Assembly (NCBI RefSeq): GCF_000178455.1
Contig: NZ_ADNU01000008.1
Location: forward strand, 43,952 to 107,951
Origin: Brevibacterium mcbrellneri ATCC 49030
Lineage (GTDB): Bacteria; Actinomycetota; Actinomycetes; Actinomycetales; Brevibacteriaceae
Length of the DNA stretch: 64,000 nt
Reading direction: 5' to 3'
Shown: piece by piece, positions 9,015 through 17,398 of the stretch
How the letters are laid out: every line of letters starts with the position of its first letter
Numbering within the stretch: position 1 is the first letter of the stretch
Notes under the pieces: generated by a model
Told to the model about the DNA's origin: nothing
The model's database searches: none
What the model saw: the letters and a program-made list of their open reading frames with translations, nothing else
Program-made: the position numbers and the translations under genes

Positions 9015-9806
9015 CTAAACGCGTGGTGAGAAACGCCCGTCGTGGGCCATCCATCCACCGTCGACGAGCAGCGGTGTGCCGGTGACATACGAGGACGCAT
9101 CGGAAGCGAGGAAAAGAACAGGGCCCGCCATTTCGTGCAGGTGACCCCAACGACCCACCGCAGTCTTATTGGCGTACGCGTCCCACCACTCCGTGTCAGA
9201 CTTGATTTGCGCAGTCAGTGGCGTGTCGAACGGCCCGGGCAGAATCGTGTTGACCCGAACGCCAGAGCCACCCAGTTCACTCGCAAGCGTCTTGGTCAAC
9301 TGCACAACCCCTGCCTTTGCGGCGGCATACAGACCCTGACCGGGTTCAACGACCTCGGCACGGAACGACGCGAACGTGACGATCGAGCCACGCCTGCGCT
9401 CGCGCATGCTGTCTCCGAACGCACGCATCAAACGGTACGTACCTTTGAGGTTGATGTCGATCACGCGGTCGAACTCTTCATCCGTGGTGTCCAACAGACG
9501 TTTACGGACATTCGCTCCCGGAGTGATGACCAGCGCGTGAGCATCCGCAAAAGACTGAGCAAGCGAGTCAACACTGCCTGAATCGGTGATATCCACGGTA
9601 AAGGCTTCAGCGGAACCGCCACGTTCAGCAATGATTTGAGCCGTGGCCTCAGCAGCTTCAGTGTTGAGATCTGCGCAGACAACGTGCGCGCCCGAATCAG
9701 CTAACCCCAGGGCTGAAACCTGGCCCAAACCTGAGCCACTACCAACAACAACGGCTGTGCGGTCGGACATGTTGAAAAGGTTCGGAATGTTAGGGACGTC
9801 TGTCAT
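9015..9806 (-). CDS. Short-chain dehydrogenase/reductase
   Basis: A classical SDR of 263 aa. The cofactor motif is 'VVGSGSGLGQVSALG' near residue 15, where the usual TG pair is VG. An acidic residue in 'VVCADLN' suggests NAD preference. The catalytic Tyr-x3-Lys is 'YAAAKAG' near residue 158, and 'PGPFDTPLT' is the substrate loop. The sequence resembles sugar-acid dehydrogenases such as gluconate 5-dehydrogenase, but the substrate cannot be read directly. It is transcribed away from two LacI regulators 158 bp upstream, which makes it the likeliest local target of those regulators. The start ATG has GAAAGG upstream. Confidence 0.8.
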   Translation of the reverse strand: MTDVPNIPNLFNMSDRTAVVVGSGSGLGQVSALGLADSGAHVVCADLNTEAAEATAQIIAERGGSAEAFTVDITDSGSVDSLAQSFADAHALVITPGANVRKRLLDTTDEEFDRVIDINLKGTYRLMRAFGDSMRERRRGSIVTFASFRAEVVEPGQGLYAAAKAGVVQLTKTLASELGGSGVRVNTILPGPFDTPLTAQIKSDTEWWDAYANKTAVGRWGHLHEMAGPVLFLASDASSYVTGTPLLVDGGWMAHDGRFSPRV

Positions 9807-9855
9807 AGCCAGGCCTTTCGTGTGTGATCAGTGATTTATTGAAGTGATGAAACAA

Positions 9856-9869
9856 CACTACGTTTAGTG
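9856..9869. promoter_or_regulatory. Inverted repeat between SDR and LacI pair (candidate operator)
   Basis: CACTA-CGTT-TAGTG is a 5+5 bp inverted repeat about 50 bp upstream of the SDR start. It carries a central CG step as in many LacI-family operators, but the two central pairs are not symmetric. Binding by either neighbouring LacI protein is an inference. Confidence 0.35.
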
Positions 9870-9950
9870 ACCCGGCTCACGGGGAAGCGTCCACATATCG
9901 TTCTCTTACTGCTGGTCAGGGCAGGTGAATGTCCGTGAAGACAGCGATCT

Positions 9951-9964
9951 CGTAGACTACGCGT
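9951..9964 (+). promoter_or_regulatory. Leaderless promoter with palindromic -10 for first lacI gene
   Basis: TAGACT (9953-9958) lies six bases before the ATG at 9965. It is embedded in the perfect 11-bp palindrome CGTAGACTACG (9951-9961). A palindrome over the -10 could be an autoregulatory operator. No ribosome-binding site is present. Confidence 0.45.
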
Positions 9965-10942
9965 ATGACAGTGCGCATCCATGACGTAGCCCAGGCTGCA
10001 GGCGTTTCTGTCACCACTGTTTCCCGTGTGCTGTCTGACCGCGGTTCGGTGGCGGAAGCAACAAGGCAGAAGGTGCTCACCGCCGCTCAAAAGGTGGGAT
10101 ACTCGCGGTCAACGTTTCTCCCGCGTAACGATGTGCGTTTCATCGCCGTTGCTACACCGCAAGATCCTGAACATTGGCAACTTGAAGTGAGTCGCCTCGT
10201 CAACGCAGAACTGCAATCGCAGGGAATCTTGACCATGACCCCGCTCATCGATAGCAACCTCACGTCACTGAAAACTTCGATTCAGGCAGGTGCGGGGCTC
10301 GTTGTAACTCCTACGTTTACACGCCTGGATGTGGATGTCCCTGTGGTCAGGTTCGACGAATCCTCTTTTGTCAGCGCACAAACGTCGACGAACGAAACCA
10401 TCGCAGCCAAACTTGACCTGGCCACGGGGTTGAGCCTGGCGTTTGAACACTTGACGGACTTAGGCCACCGCAGAATTGGCCTGGTGTGTAAAGATTCCGG
10501 CGAACTTGCGGATTTGCTGGCCTCTCGATTTCTCGCCGAACACCCCATGCGTAATTTGGGCAGTGTAGAAGACTGGATTGTCCGAGTATCCAAGTCGTAT
10601 TCCGGCGGCATCCACGCTGCTATGCGCCTCAAAGACGCGGGAGGTACGGCAGTGATCGTGCAAGGACAGCTTCAACTTTTTGGAGTTCTCGACGCGATCC
10701 GGAAACGTGGCCTGACCGTGCCTCGTGACATGTCTGTAGTGGGGATTGGTGACAGCTTGACCACCCAGTACACGGGCCCACCGGCAACCGTTCTGGCGCT
10801 GGACTCCGCGGCAATGGCCCAAGCGCTCGCAGCAGCCACACGCAGTGTTTTGCACATTCCTGGCGAGAAGATGAAAACCGTGCCACCGAACTTCCGTCCC
10901 AAACTCATCGCCCGCGGATCCACCTCGGCAGGTCGAGCATGA
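9965..10942 (+). CDS. LacI-family transcriptional regulator 1
   Basis: A protein of 325 aa with the LacI helix-turn-helix and hinge region at residues 3-48 ('IHDVAQAAGVSVTTVSRVLS'). A periplasmic-binding-protein-like effector domain follows. A sugar or sugar acid is the usual ligand class. Its stop overlaps the start of a second lacI gene (ATGA), so the two regulators are made together. Divergence from the SDR gene suggests control of that gene. The start codon lies six bases after a -10 hexamer, implying a leaderless message. Confidence 0.85.
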   Translation: MTVRIHDVAQAAGVSVTTVSRVLSDRGSVAEATRQKVLTAAQKVGYSRSTFLPRNDVRFIAVATPQDPEHWQLEVSRLVNAELQSQGILTMTPLIDSNLTSLKTSIQAGAGLVVTPTFTRLDVDVPVVRFDESSFVSAQTSTNETIAAKLDLATGLSLAFEHLTDLGHRRIGLVCKDSGELADLLASRFLAEHPMRNLGSVEDWIVRVSKSYSGGIHAAMRLKDAGGTAVIVQGQLQLFGVLDAIRKRGLTVPRDMSVVGIGDSLTTQYTGPPATVLALDSAAMAQALAAATRSVLHIPGEKMKTVPPNFRPKLIARGSTSAGRA

Positions 10943-11922
10943 GTCGCCCAACCCTCAAACAGATCGCTGAGCTTTCTGGCCTATCTGTGGCGACTGTGAG
11001 TCGCGTTTTGCGCGGTAAGGCATCAGTGAGTGAGTCGGCCGTTCGCGCCGTTGAAACCGCTGTGCGGACCCTGGGATACGGAACGGCACCAGGTGAGTGT
11101 TCCGCAATCGCGGTGGTGCAAGCAGTGCCGGTGGGAAGCGACGTGGACCCGTACGAATCGCTGTTTCTTCACGTGTCCGAACGCTTGTTTGAAGTGGGCC
11201 GGGCTGCCGTCCGGGTTCTCACCGGCCCCGGGATTCCTTCCGCAACTCCGATGCTCGCCAGTTCTGGAATTCGTGGTGCTCTGGTTTTGGGTGGTAGCTC
11301 CGCAGGACCCGAGGCGGTCCGCATGCAAGAGGAGGGTTTCCGGGTTTTGCGTATCGCCCAGTCCACGTATGCGGAAACCGCGCAGATTGTTTTGGACCCC
11401 ACGACCTCGCTTGACACAGCGTTGAGCCATCTGGTGAACCTGGGTCACACCAGGATTGGGTTAGCGGTTCCGCGCAACAGTGCCGCGGCTGCCCGCATTT
11501 CGACTTTCCGTAAACGTCTCGCTGAGCTTCTGCATATTTCAGCTACTCGTGACCAGGCGCCGGTCGCGATGGCTGAGCCCGGTCTTCCAGCGGGTATTCA
11601 TGCGGCGCAGAAGCTATTAATGGCCAACTGCACTGCTGTGATTGCGACGTCACCGTCGTTGACGTTTGGGCTCCTCGAAGCCGCTCGGCGTGAACGGTTG
11701 AGTGTGCCTGAACACGTGTCGCTTCTGACGGTGGGCGACATTCATGATGCCGACGTTCTGGACCCACCCATTTCCCAGGTGACCTACGATTGGCAGGCGG
11801 TTGCTGAGACTGCGGTTGGCATGCTCGAAACCATGCTCAGCCGACCCGGTTATATGCCGTCATACTCCATGTCGCCTGAGCTCGTTTTGCGCAGTTCGGA
11901 AAAGCCTATTCGCAGACGTTAA
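10939..11922 (+). CDS. LacI-family transcriptional regulator 2
   Basis: A second LacI-type regulator of 327 aa, overlapping the first by 4 nt. Its DNA-binding domain reads 'TLKQIAELSGLSVATVSRVL' at residues 4-23, followed by a hinge and an effector-binding domain. The two proteins align throughout but differ enough to suggest an old duplication with altered ligand or operator choice. Two full LacI proteins translated as a coupled pair could form mixed dimers; that is speculation. No metabolic operon lies downstream: the next gene, otsAB, is convergent. Confidence 0.85.
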   Translation: MSRPTLKQIAELSGLSVATVSRVLRGKASVSESAVRAVETAVRTLGYGTAPGECSAIAVVQAVPVGSDVDPYESLFLHVSERLFEVGRAAVRVLTGPGIPSATPMLASSGIRGALVLGGSSAGPEAVRMQEEGFRVLRIAQSTYAETAQIVLDPTTSLDTALSHLVNLGHTRIGLAVPRNSAAAARISTFRKRLAELLHISATRDQAPVAMAEPGLPAGIHAAQKLLMANCTAVIATSPSLTFGLLEAARRERLSVPEHVSLLTVGDIHDADVLDPPISQVTYDWQAVAETAVGMLETMLSRPGYMPSYSMSPELVLRSSEKPIRRR

Positions 11923-11966
11923 AACTCCTGGGCGGAACTTCCTGAGCGAATCTGCTGGGTGTGCGA

Positions 11967-14240
11967 CTACTGCGCTTGGTGTTGTTCGCGTGCGACGCGC
12001 AGGTGGAACAACAGGTCGGTGACATCGGCGGGTGAGTTCACGCGATAGGTTGCGCGAGTTTCTCCTTCACCTACCTTGACGGTCACCGCATTGGGGTTCT
12101 GCGCAAGTGCGGCAAACGCGTCTTCGTCCGTGACGTCGTCTCCTACGTAGAGGATTTCCGGGGCCGAGGTGGTTAATTCGTTGACAGCGTCCCCTTTGGT
12201 GACGTGACGGACGGTCAGTTCCAGAATGTCGTGACCGCTGACTTGCCGTACGTGGTTGAAACGTGTCTGGGCCTGCTGGATGTACGCGAGAACTTCGTCG
12301 CGGAACTCCGGTTTGACGGTTCGCCAGTGGAATGTGCGACCTAAAGGTTTACGCTCAATCCACGCACTGGAGTCAGCGAATCTAGTCTCAAACTCCTGGA
12401 CGCAGTCTTCTAGTTCTTCAAGTATGGCTTCTTCGTTGTCCGTGAGGTTCACTTGGGTGGCTTCCAGCCCACGTTTACCAGGCAGAACGTGGGCGGTTTC
12501 TGAACCGTGCGAGCCGTACATGAGAGTTCCCGCCGGAGGCTCATACACGTTGAACAGGTTGTCTAGGTTCCTTCCAGACACGAGTGCCACCCGCGTGTGT
12601 TTCAAAACAGACAGGGCCCGCACCTCGGCGGCAGAACCCGGCAGGGGAGCGGACGTGTACGGGTCGTCGACAAGCGGGGCCAGAACGCCGTCAAAATCCA
12701 ACGCGACGGTGAGCCTGGAAGCCTGAGCCAGCCGTTCAATGGCTGTTTTGAGGTCCTGTGGAAGGCCGTGGGCGTGGTGGGTAGCTGCGTCTTCAAGAGC
12801 GTCGAGGAAGCTACGTGACCACACGTGCACTGTGTCCTTTTCCAAGCGTTTACGCATGAGACGCATGCGGTGGCGTTGCTCTTTAGGCGGGAGCTCGCAC
12901 GCGCGCATGATGGTGTTTTTCATGTTGTCGATGTCGTGCGGATTGACCTTGAGCGCTTGTGTCAGTTGGTCAGCAGCGCCGGTGAATTCGCTTAAGACAA
13001 GTGCGCCCGTGTCGTCGAGCCTGCACGCGACATACTCTTTTGCAACCAGGTTCATGCCGTCGCGCAACGCGGTGACGAGGCATACATCAGCGGCGAGGAA
13101 AAGGGCCACCATTTGATCGCGCGGATACGAGTGGTGCAGATAGTGAACGACCTGGTTGTTCAGGTCTGAGAACTCGCCGTTGATCCGGCCCACGGCGAGT
13201 TCAACGTCGTACCGAATCTGCTTGTACTGCTCGACACGTTCTCGGCTGGGTGTGGCCACCTGAACCAAAGTTACGGACTCTGGGTCGAGTCGCTTGTCAC
13301 GGAGGAGTTCTTCAAATGCTTTGATGCGGTGCCTGATGCCCTTTGTATAGTCCAAACGGTCCACGCCCAACATGACGATGTCCGGGTTGCCCAGATCGCG
13401 CCTGATTTGGGCCGCGCGCTCAATGATGGCGGGGTCGGCGGCCAGTTCTTGAAGGGAGTCTGTATCGACTGAGATGGGGAAGTGCCGGGCAATCGACGCG
13501 TGCCCTGGAACGCCGAGGTCGTCCTGGGCAGGTACGGTGAGTCGCTCTCCGCGGGTGGAAGTGCCGCAGAGATTTCGGACCGCTGAACGGAAGTTTGCAG
13601 CATCAGTTGGGCGCTGAAAGCCGATCAGATCAGCGCCTTGTACGCCTGTCAGGATCTCTTTCCGCCATGGCAGCTGGGAAAACAGTTCCCATGCTGGAAA
13701 CGGAATGTGGTTGAAAAAACCAATTTTGAGGTCCGGGCGTTTCGCCCGTAATAGAAGGGGAACTAACAAGAGCTGGTAGTCGTTGACCCAGACGGTTGCA
13801 CCTTCAGCTGCGACTTCAGCTGCCCGGTAGGCAAAGCGTTCATTGACGTCGCGATACGCGTCCCACCACGTGCGGTGGTATTCGGGAGGCACAATGACAT
13901 CGTGAAACAAGGGCCACAAAGTGGCGTTGGAGAACCCTTCGTAATAGCGTCGGACCTCGGTTGCTGTAAGAGTCACGGGAACAATGTGGATTCCGTCTTT
14001 GTCGAACGGGTCGAGATCTTCATCTGGTTGACCAGCCCATCCGACCCATGCACCATGGGTGCGTGACATGACGGGGTCCAGCGCTGTGACGAGCCCGCCG
14101 GGGGACGTGCGCCACGCAGGCGGATCGACCGAGGTATCCCGGTCGACCGGAAGGCGGTTGGCAATGACGACAAAGTCAGGGCCAGACTGGGGCGGGTCGA
14201 TACGTTTTGATTGATACTTACCTTCAGCTAACCGTTCCAT
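11967..14240 (-). CDS. otsAB: Bifunctional trehalose-6-phosphate synthase/phosphatase (OtsA-OtsB fusion)
   Basis: A fusion of about 757 aa. The N-terminal GT20 domain (roughly residues 20-480) makes trehalose-6-phosphate from UDP- or other NDP-glucose and glucose-6-phosphate. It has 'WVNDYQLLLVPLLL', 'HIPFPAWELF' and 'VDRLDYTKGIRHR'. The C-terminal HAD phosphatase domain (about 505-757) has 'ALDFDGVLAP' with the nucleophile Asp and 'YVGDDVTDEDAF' with the Mg-binding acidic residues. Together they make the compatible solute trehalose. The longest frame starts at 14360 and overlaps the divergent kinase gene; the ATG at 14240, after AAAGGGA, is a much better start. Confidence 0.92.
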   Translation of the reverse strand: MERLAEGKYQSKRIDPPQSGPDFVVIANRLPVDRDTSVDPPAWRTSPGGLVTALDPVMSRTHGAWVGWAGQPDEDLDPFDKDGIHIVPVTLTATEVRRYYEGFSNATLWPLFHDVIVPPEYHRTWWDAYRDVNERFAYRAAEVAAEGATVWVNDYQLLLVPLLLRAKRPDLKIGFFNHIPFPAWELFSQLPWRKEILTGVQGADLIGFQRPTDAANFRSAVRNLCGTSTRGERLTVPAQDDLGVPGHASIARHFPISVDTDSLQELAADPAIIERAAQIRRDLGNPDIVMLGVDRLDYTKGIRHRIKAFEELLRDKRLDPESVTLVQVATPSRERVEQYKQIRYDVELAVGRINGEFSDLNNQVVHYLHHSYPRDQMVALFLAADVCLVTALRDGMNLVAKEYVACRLDDTGALVLSEFTGAADQLTQALKVNPHDIDNMKNTIMRACELPPKEQRHRMRLMRKRLEKDTVHVWSRSFLDALEDAATHHAHGLPQDLKTAIERLAQASRLTVALDFDGVLAPLVDDPYTSAPLPGSAAEVRALSVLKHTRVALVSGRNLDNLFNVYEPPAGTLMYGSHGSETAHVLPGKRGLEATQVNLTDNEEAILEELEDCVQEFETRFADSSAWIERKPLGRTFHWRTVKPEFRDEVLAYIQQAQTRFNHVRQVSGHDILELTVRHVTKGDAVNELTTSAPEILYVGDDVTDEDAFAALAQNPNAVTVKVGEGETRATYRVNSPADVTDLLFHLRVAREQHQAQ

Positions 14241-14288
14241 GTGTCCCTTTCGGAAAGTACGCTCAAAACTTATTTTAAGGTGTTGGCT

Positions 14289-14301
14289 TAGGCTGGTATG
14301 G
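14289..14301 (+). promoter_or_regulatory. Leaderless promoter of the Ser/Thr kinase gene
   Basis: TAGGCT at 14289-14294 lies seven bases before the ATG at 14302, and no ribosome-binding site is suitably placed. The same hexamer with the same 7-nt spacer precedes ung. Confidence 0.5.
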
Positions 14302-16077
14302 ATGGCTGTTGAACAGTTAGGCAAATATCGCCTAGTAGAGGAACTTGGTTCAGGCGGCATGGGCGTGGTCTACCTTGCGGTAGATCCGGACAACAGGCCC
14401 GTTGCCGTCAAGGTGTTGCACCCTTCTATCGCTAATGACCAAACAGCCAGAATGCGCCTTGCGCGTGAGGTGCGCACCCTTCGCCGGATCCAGCACCCGC
14501 GTATCGCCGCAGTGCTCGACGCGGAGTTGGAAACCGAAACACCCTACGTGGTGACCGAGTTTGTGGACGGTCTCACGCTGTCCGACGACGTGCGGGAGAA
14601 CGGTCCGTTTGCCGAAGACGAACTTGTCCACTTTGGCCACGCACTTCTTGACGCCCTGACTGCGGTCCACAACGCCGGTGTGGTGCACCGCGACCTCAAA
14701 CCGGCCAACGTCATGATCATGGACGGCGAACCCATGGTGATCGACTTTGGTATCGCCCAAGCAGCCGACGAAGTCAAGGTGACAGTCACCGGCTTGGTCA
14801 TGGGAACGCCGGGGTACTTGAGCCCTGAAATTGTGGACGGTAAGCAGTCCAATGAAAAGACCGACTGGTGGGGATGGGCCGCCACCATGGCCTTTGCAGC
14901 AACCGGGCACAACCCATACGGATCAGGCGGCATCGAAGCTGTTATTGCACGCGTTGCTTCTGGGCGCGCCAACCTGCAAGGTGTCCCGGAACGATTCGTA
15001 CCACTTCTTCGCGCTTGCCTAGACCCCAAACCTGAACGCCGTCCGTCGGGTCAGATGATCCTGGAAGCGCTTGTTGAAATCGAATCGGGCCAAATGCCCA
15101 GCCTGGGTGGCGCCGTCCCGGCACCTCCACCCGCGCCCCACCTCGGCGACACCATGGTAGGTGGGCCAAATGTGCCGGCCCCTCCTGACAACAACATTGC
15201 CGGTTATGCCGGGCAACCAGCGTTCGAGAACGGGCCCGCGCTTGCTGGCATCGACCTCGGCGCACATAGCCAAGACCGGCACTCTGCTATGGGGCTTATG
15301 GGGAGCCCACGGCCAGGAGGGCATCCGGTTCAACAGCACGTGCCACCGGCGAACATTCAGCCACCCCCGCAAGATTTCACCCAGCAGCCCGCATACATGT
15401 CGGGACCGGTGGGCACGCCGTATCCTCAGTACGGCTCGCAACACCACTACGAACATTATGAACAGCCCGTAACGCTGGGACCACCAGCTGGTGCGTCCAA
15501 GCTGTCGGCTCTGACTGTGCTTGCTTTGGTGCTTCTGTCCATTGCGCTAACCGCTTTGGCGCCGCTGATCACTTTGGGCGCGGTAGTTGTGTGGCAGATT
15601 GTTGCGCGCACGGTGGGAACCATGGTGAGGAGTCACCGTGAACGCCTTGTGGCGACTGGAAAAGCGAGCACGTCAGGCACTGTCGCGCGCACGCCCGTTG
15701 CGATTGTGACAGCTGTGCTGTTCACTGCTGTGGGGCTTATTTTGCCGTTGATCGCAGCCTGTGCTGTGGCGCTTATGACGTGGTTGGACGTCGCCGGGAT
15801 CGTGCCGCGGGGTTATCGCGAAGAAACGGCCTTGATCGCTGCTGCCTGTGCAGGTGCAGTTGTCATGTGGTTTGGTCCCACGTCGTCCAATCTACGCCGA
15901 GGTTCGCGCCAGATTGCGGCCGTGGCAGTTGGCAAATCGACAGTGGGGCATTGGTTGGCGATCGGGTTGCTGAGCGTGCTCGCCCTGTTAGCGTTTTTGA
16001 CGGTTGTTGGGGGAGTCGGCGTCACGTGGTGGCCGGCCCAAGACAGTCCGCTTGATCTTTTGCCGGTAAGTGACTAA
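14302..16077 (+). CDS. Membrane-anchored serine/threonine protein kinase
   Basis: A Hanks-type kinase of about 591 aa. The kinase domain (residues 8-265) has the glycine loop 'LGSGGMGVVYLA', the lysine in 'VAVKVLHP', catalytic 'VVHRDLKPANVMI', 'IDFG' and 'MGTPGYLSPE'. A Pro/Gly/Gln-rich linker (about 270-400) leads to a C-terminal region with around four to five hydrophobic spans and almost no extracytoplasmic part. PASTA repeats, typical of PknB, are absent, so the signal sensed is unlike that of PknB. The start at 14302 gives a protein opening 'MAVEQLGKYRLVEELGSGG'. It is divergent from otsAB. Targets are unknown. Confidence 0.9.
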   Translation: MAVEQLGKYRLVEELGSGGMGVVYLAVDPDNRPVAVKVLHPSIANDQTARMRLAREVRTLRRIQHPRIAAVLDAELETETPYVVTEFVDGLTLSDDVRENGPFAEDELVHFGHALLDALTAVHNAGVVHRDLKPANVMIMDGEPMVIDFGIAQAADEVKVTVTGLVMGTPGYLSPEIVDGKQSNEKTDWWGWAATMAFAATGHNPYGSGGIEAVIARVASGRANLQGVPERFVPLLRACLDPKPERRPSGQMILEALVEIESGQMPSLGGAVPAPPPAPHLGDTMVGGPNVPAPPDNNIAGYAGQPAFENGPALAGIDLGAHSQDRHSAMGLMGSPRPGGHPVQQHVPPANIQPPPQDFTQQPAYMSGPVGTPYPQYGSQHHYEHYEQPVTLGPPAGASKLSALTVLALVLLSIALTALAPLITLGAVVVWQIVARTVGTMVRSHRERLVATGKASTSGTVARTPVAIVTAVLFTAVGLILPLIAACAVALMTWLDVAGIVPRGYREETALIAAACAGAVVMWFGPTSSNLRRGSRQIAAVAVGKSTVGHWLAIGLLSVLALLAFLTVVGGVGVTWWPAQDSPLDLLPVSD

Positions 16078-16161
16078 CTCGAGAAGTTGAGCCTTCAACC
16101 GTTGTGATAATGTGCCCACGAGAAAACGTGACCTCCTGGGCAAAACCATAGAAGAGGAAAA

Positions 16162-17043
16162 ATGGCCAAAGACCAAGTTGAACGCAGGCAAGCTGCGCGC
16201 GAAAAAGCTCGTCAGATTGCACAAGCGCAGGCCAACCGAGAGAAGCGTGCCAAGACCATCCTCTGGTCCGGAATCGCTGTTGTTGTGGTTGCCGTTATCG
16301 CAGTGATCGTTGTGTTGATTGTGCATTCGTCGCGACCTGCTGTTGGCCCGGCCACTATGGTCAACGGTGGGGTTACGTTAACGCAGGGCGAAAAGGGAAC
16401 CACAGTCGTTGCCCACCCATCAGATAAAGAAAACGTCCCAGACGGCCTGCCGGCATATGATTCTGGAAAACAAAAAGAGAACGCAGCTCACGTAGACGTG
16501 TACCTGGATTTCCAGTGTCCGGCGTGCAAGAGCTTTGAAGACACCAACGGTGCCGCGCTCACCAAACTCATGGAATCTGGCGACATCACCGTGACGTACC
16601 ATCCCGTTTCTATCCTCGATGGAGCTTCGGGAGGAAACAAATTCGCGACCCGTGCCGCTAACGCTTTTATGTGTGTCGCTGATGCGAAGAACGATGACAA
16701 GCTCGTCGACGTGATCCAGAATATCTTTGCGCAGCAGCCTGAAGAAGGTGGCAGCGGAATGGAAGACGATCAGCTTCTGGGCATTCTCGAAAAGTCCGGA
16801 GTTGACTTGGACGCTAAGACGACAGTTCTTGAGGAACAGCCCACTGTGCGCGACTGTGTAACGAATGTGTCGTTTGAGAAATATGTGCAACAGGCCACCA
16901 AAACTGCACAAGACCGTGATCTGAAGGGCACACCACGCATTCAGGTTAACGGCAAGGACGTAGAGCCCAAAGTGTGGGCCAACCCTCAGTCGTTTGGGCG
17001 GACCTTGCTTGAGGCGACCGGCCAGATCGGTGGCCAAAAGTAG
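16162..17043 (+). CDS. DsbA-like membrane-anchored thioredoxin-fold protein
   Basis: A protein of 293 aa with a basic cytoplasmic start and a membrane span at about residues 32-54. An extracytoplasmic DsbA/thioredoxin_4 domain follows, with the active-site 'FQCPACKSFE' (CPAC) near residue 117 and the cis-proline region 'LKGTPRIQVNGKD' near 255. Such proteins catalyse disulfide formation or exchange on exported proteins. No DsbB/VKOR gene lies nearby, so the reoxidation partner must be elsewhere. The start codon follows AGAGGAAAA. It sits between the membrane kinase and tRNA-Thr. Confidence 0.88.
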   Translation: MAKDQVERRQAAREKARQIAQAQANREKRAKTILWSGIAVVVVAVIAVIVVLIVHSSRPAVGPATMVNGGVTLTQGEKGTTVVAHPSDKENVPDGLPAYDSGKQKENAAHVDVYLDFQCPACKSFEDTNGAALTKLMESGDITVTYHPVSILDGASGGNKFATRAANAFMCVADAKNDDKLVDVIQNIFAQQPEEGGSGMEDDQLLGILEKSGVDLDAKTTVLEEQPTVRDCVTNVSFEKYVQQATKTAQDRDLKGTPRIQVNGKDVEPKVWANPQSFGRTLLEATGQIGGQK

Positions 17044-17092
17044 TGCCAGGTTGAACGAGGAGCCAAATGTGACTTTGGGACCGGTATTCGGC

Positions 17093-17129
17093 TAGACTGA
17101 ATTGGCTTCAGATCGATGAGGTCTGAAGC
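17093..17129 (+). promoter_or_regulatory. tRNA-Thr promoter -10 and hairpin in the 5' leader
   Basis: TAGACT at 17093-17098 is a likely -10 for the tRNA gene. Immediately downstream, GCTTCAGA (17105-17112) and TCTGAAGC (17122-17129) form a perfect 8-bp hairpin that ends three bases before the mature tRNA 5' end. It could affect RNase P processing or transcription. Confidence 0.5.
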
Positions 17130-17132
17130 AGT

Positions 17133-17206
17133 GCCTCCTTAGCTCAGATGGCCAGAGCATCCGCCTTGTAAGCGGAGGGTCGTCGGTTCGAATCCGACAG
17201 GGGGCT
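17133..17206 (+). tRNA. tRNA-Thr (anticodon TGT)
   Basis: A 74-nt cloverleaf with every arm found by eye. The acceptor stem is GCCTCCT/AGGGGGC. The anticodon stem is TCCGC/GCGGA with loop CTTGTAA, giving anticodon TGT at 17167-17169. The T arm is GTCGG/CCGAC with loop TTCGAAT. The CCA end is not encoded. It is isolated between dsbA-like and SPFH genes, with no integrase or attachment-site duplication nearby. Confidence 0.95.
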
Positions 17207-17212
17207 CTCTCA

Positions 17213-17251
17213 AAGCCCTTCACCAGAAACACCCTCCCTGGTGAAGGGCTT
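17213..17251 (+). terminator. Terminator of tRNA-Thr
   Basis: Perfect 14-bp arms (17213-17226 and 17238-17251) flank an 11-nt loop, starting seven bases after the tRNA. The downstream sequence is only moderately T-rich. Confidence 0.8.
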
Positions 17252-17398
17252 CTGCGTTCTTGAAATGAGTGCTTGTGTTATAACCCGTGCGTGGCCTGTG
17301 AACCGTTACAGAACCGGCACACGGTTAATCCCTAGATCAGACGGCCGAATCGTTAGGATAAGTAGAAGAATCAAACAAACACGAAAGGCCCGACTCAC

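Noticed and set aside
17133..17251. Integration site of a mobile element at tRNA-Thr
   Set aside because: There is no integrase, no duplicated tRNA 3' end and no change in gene character on either side.
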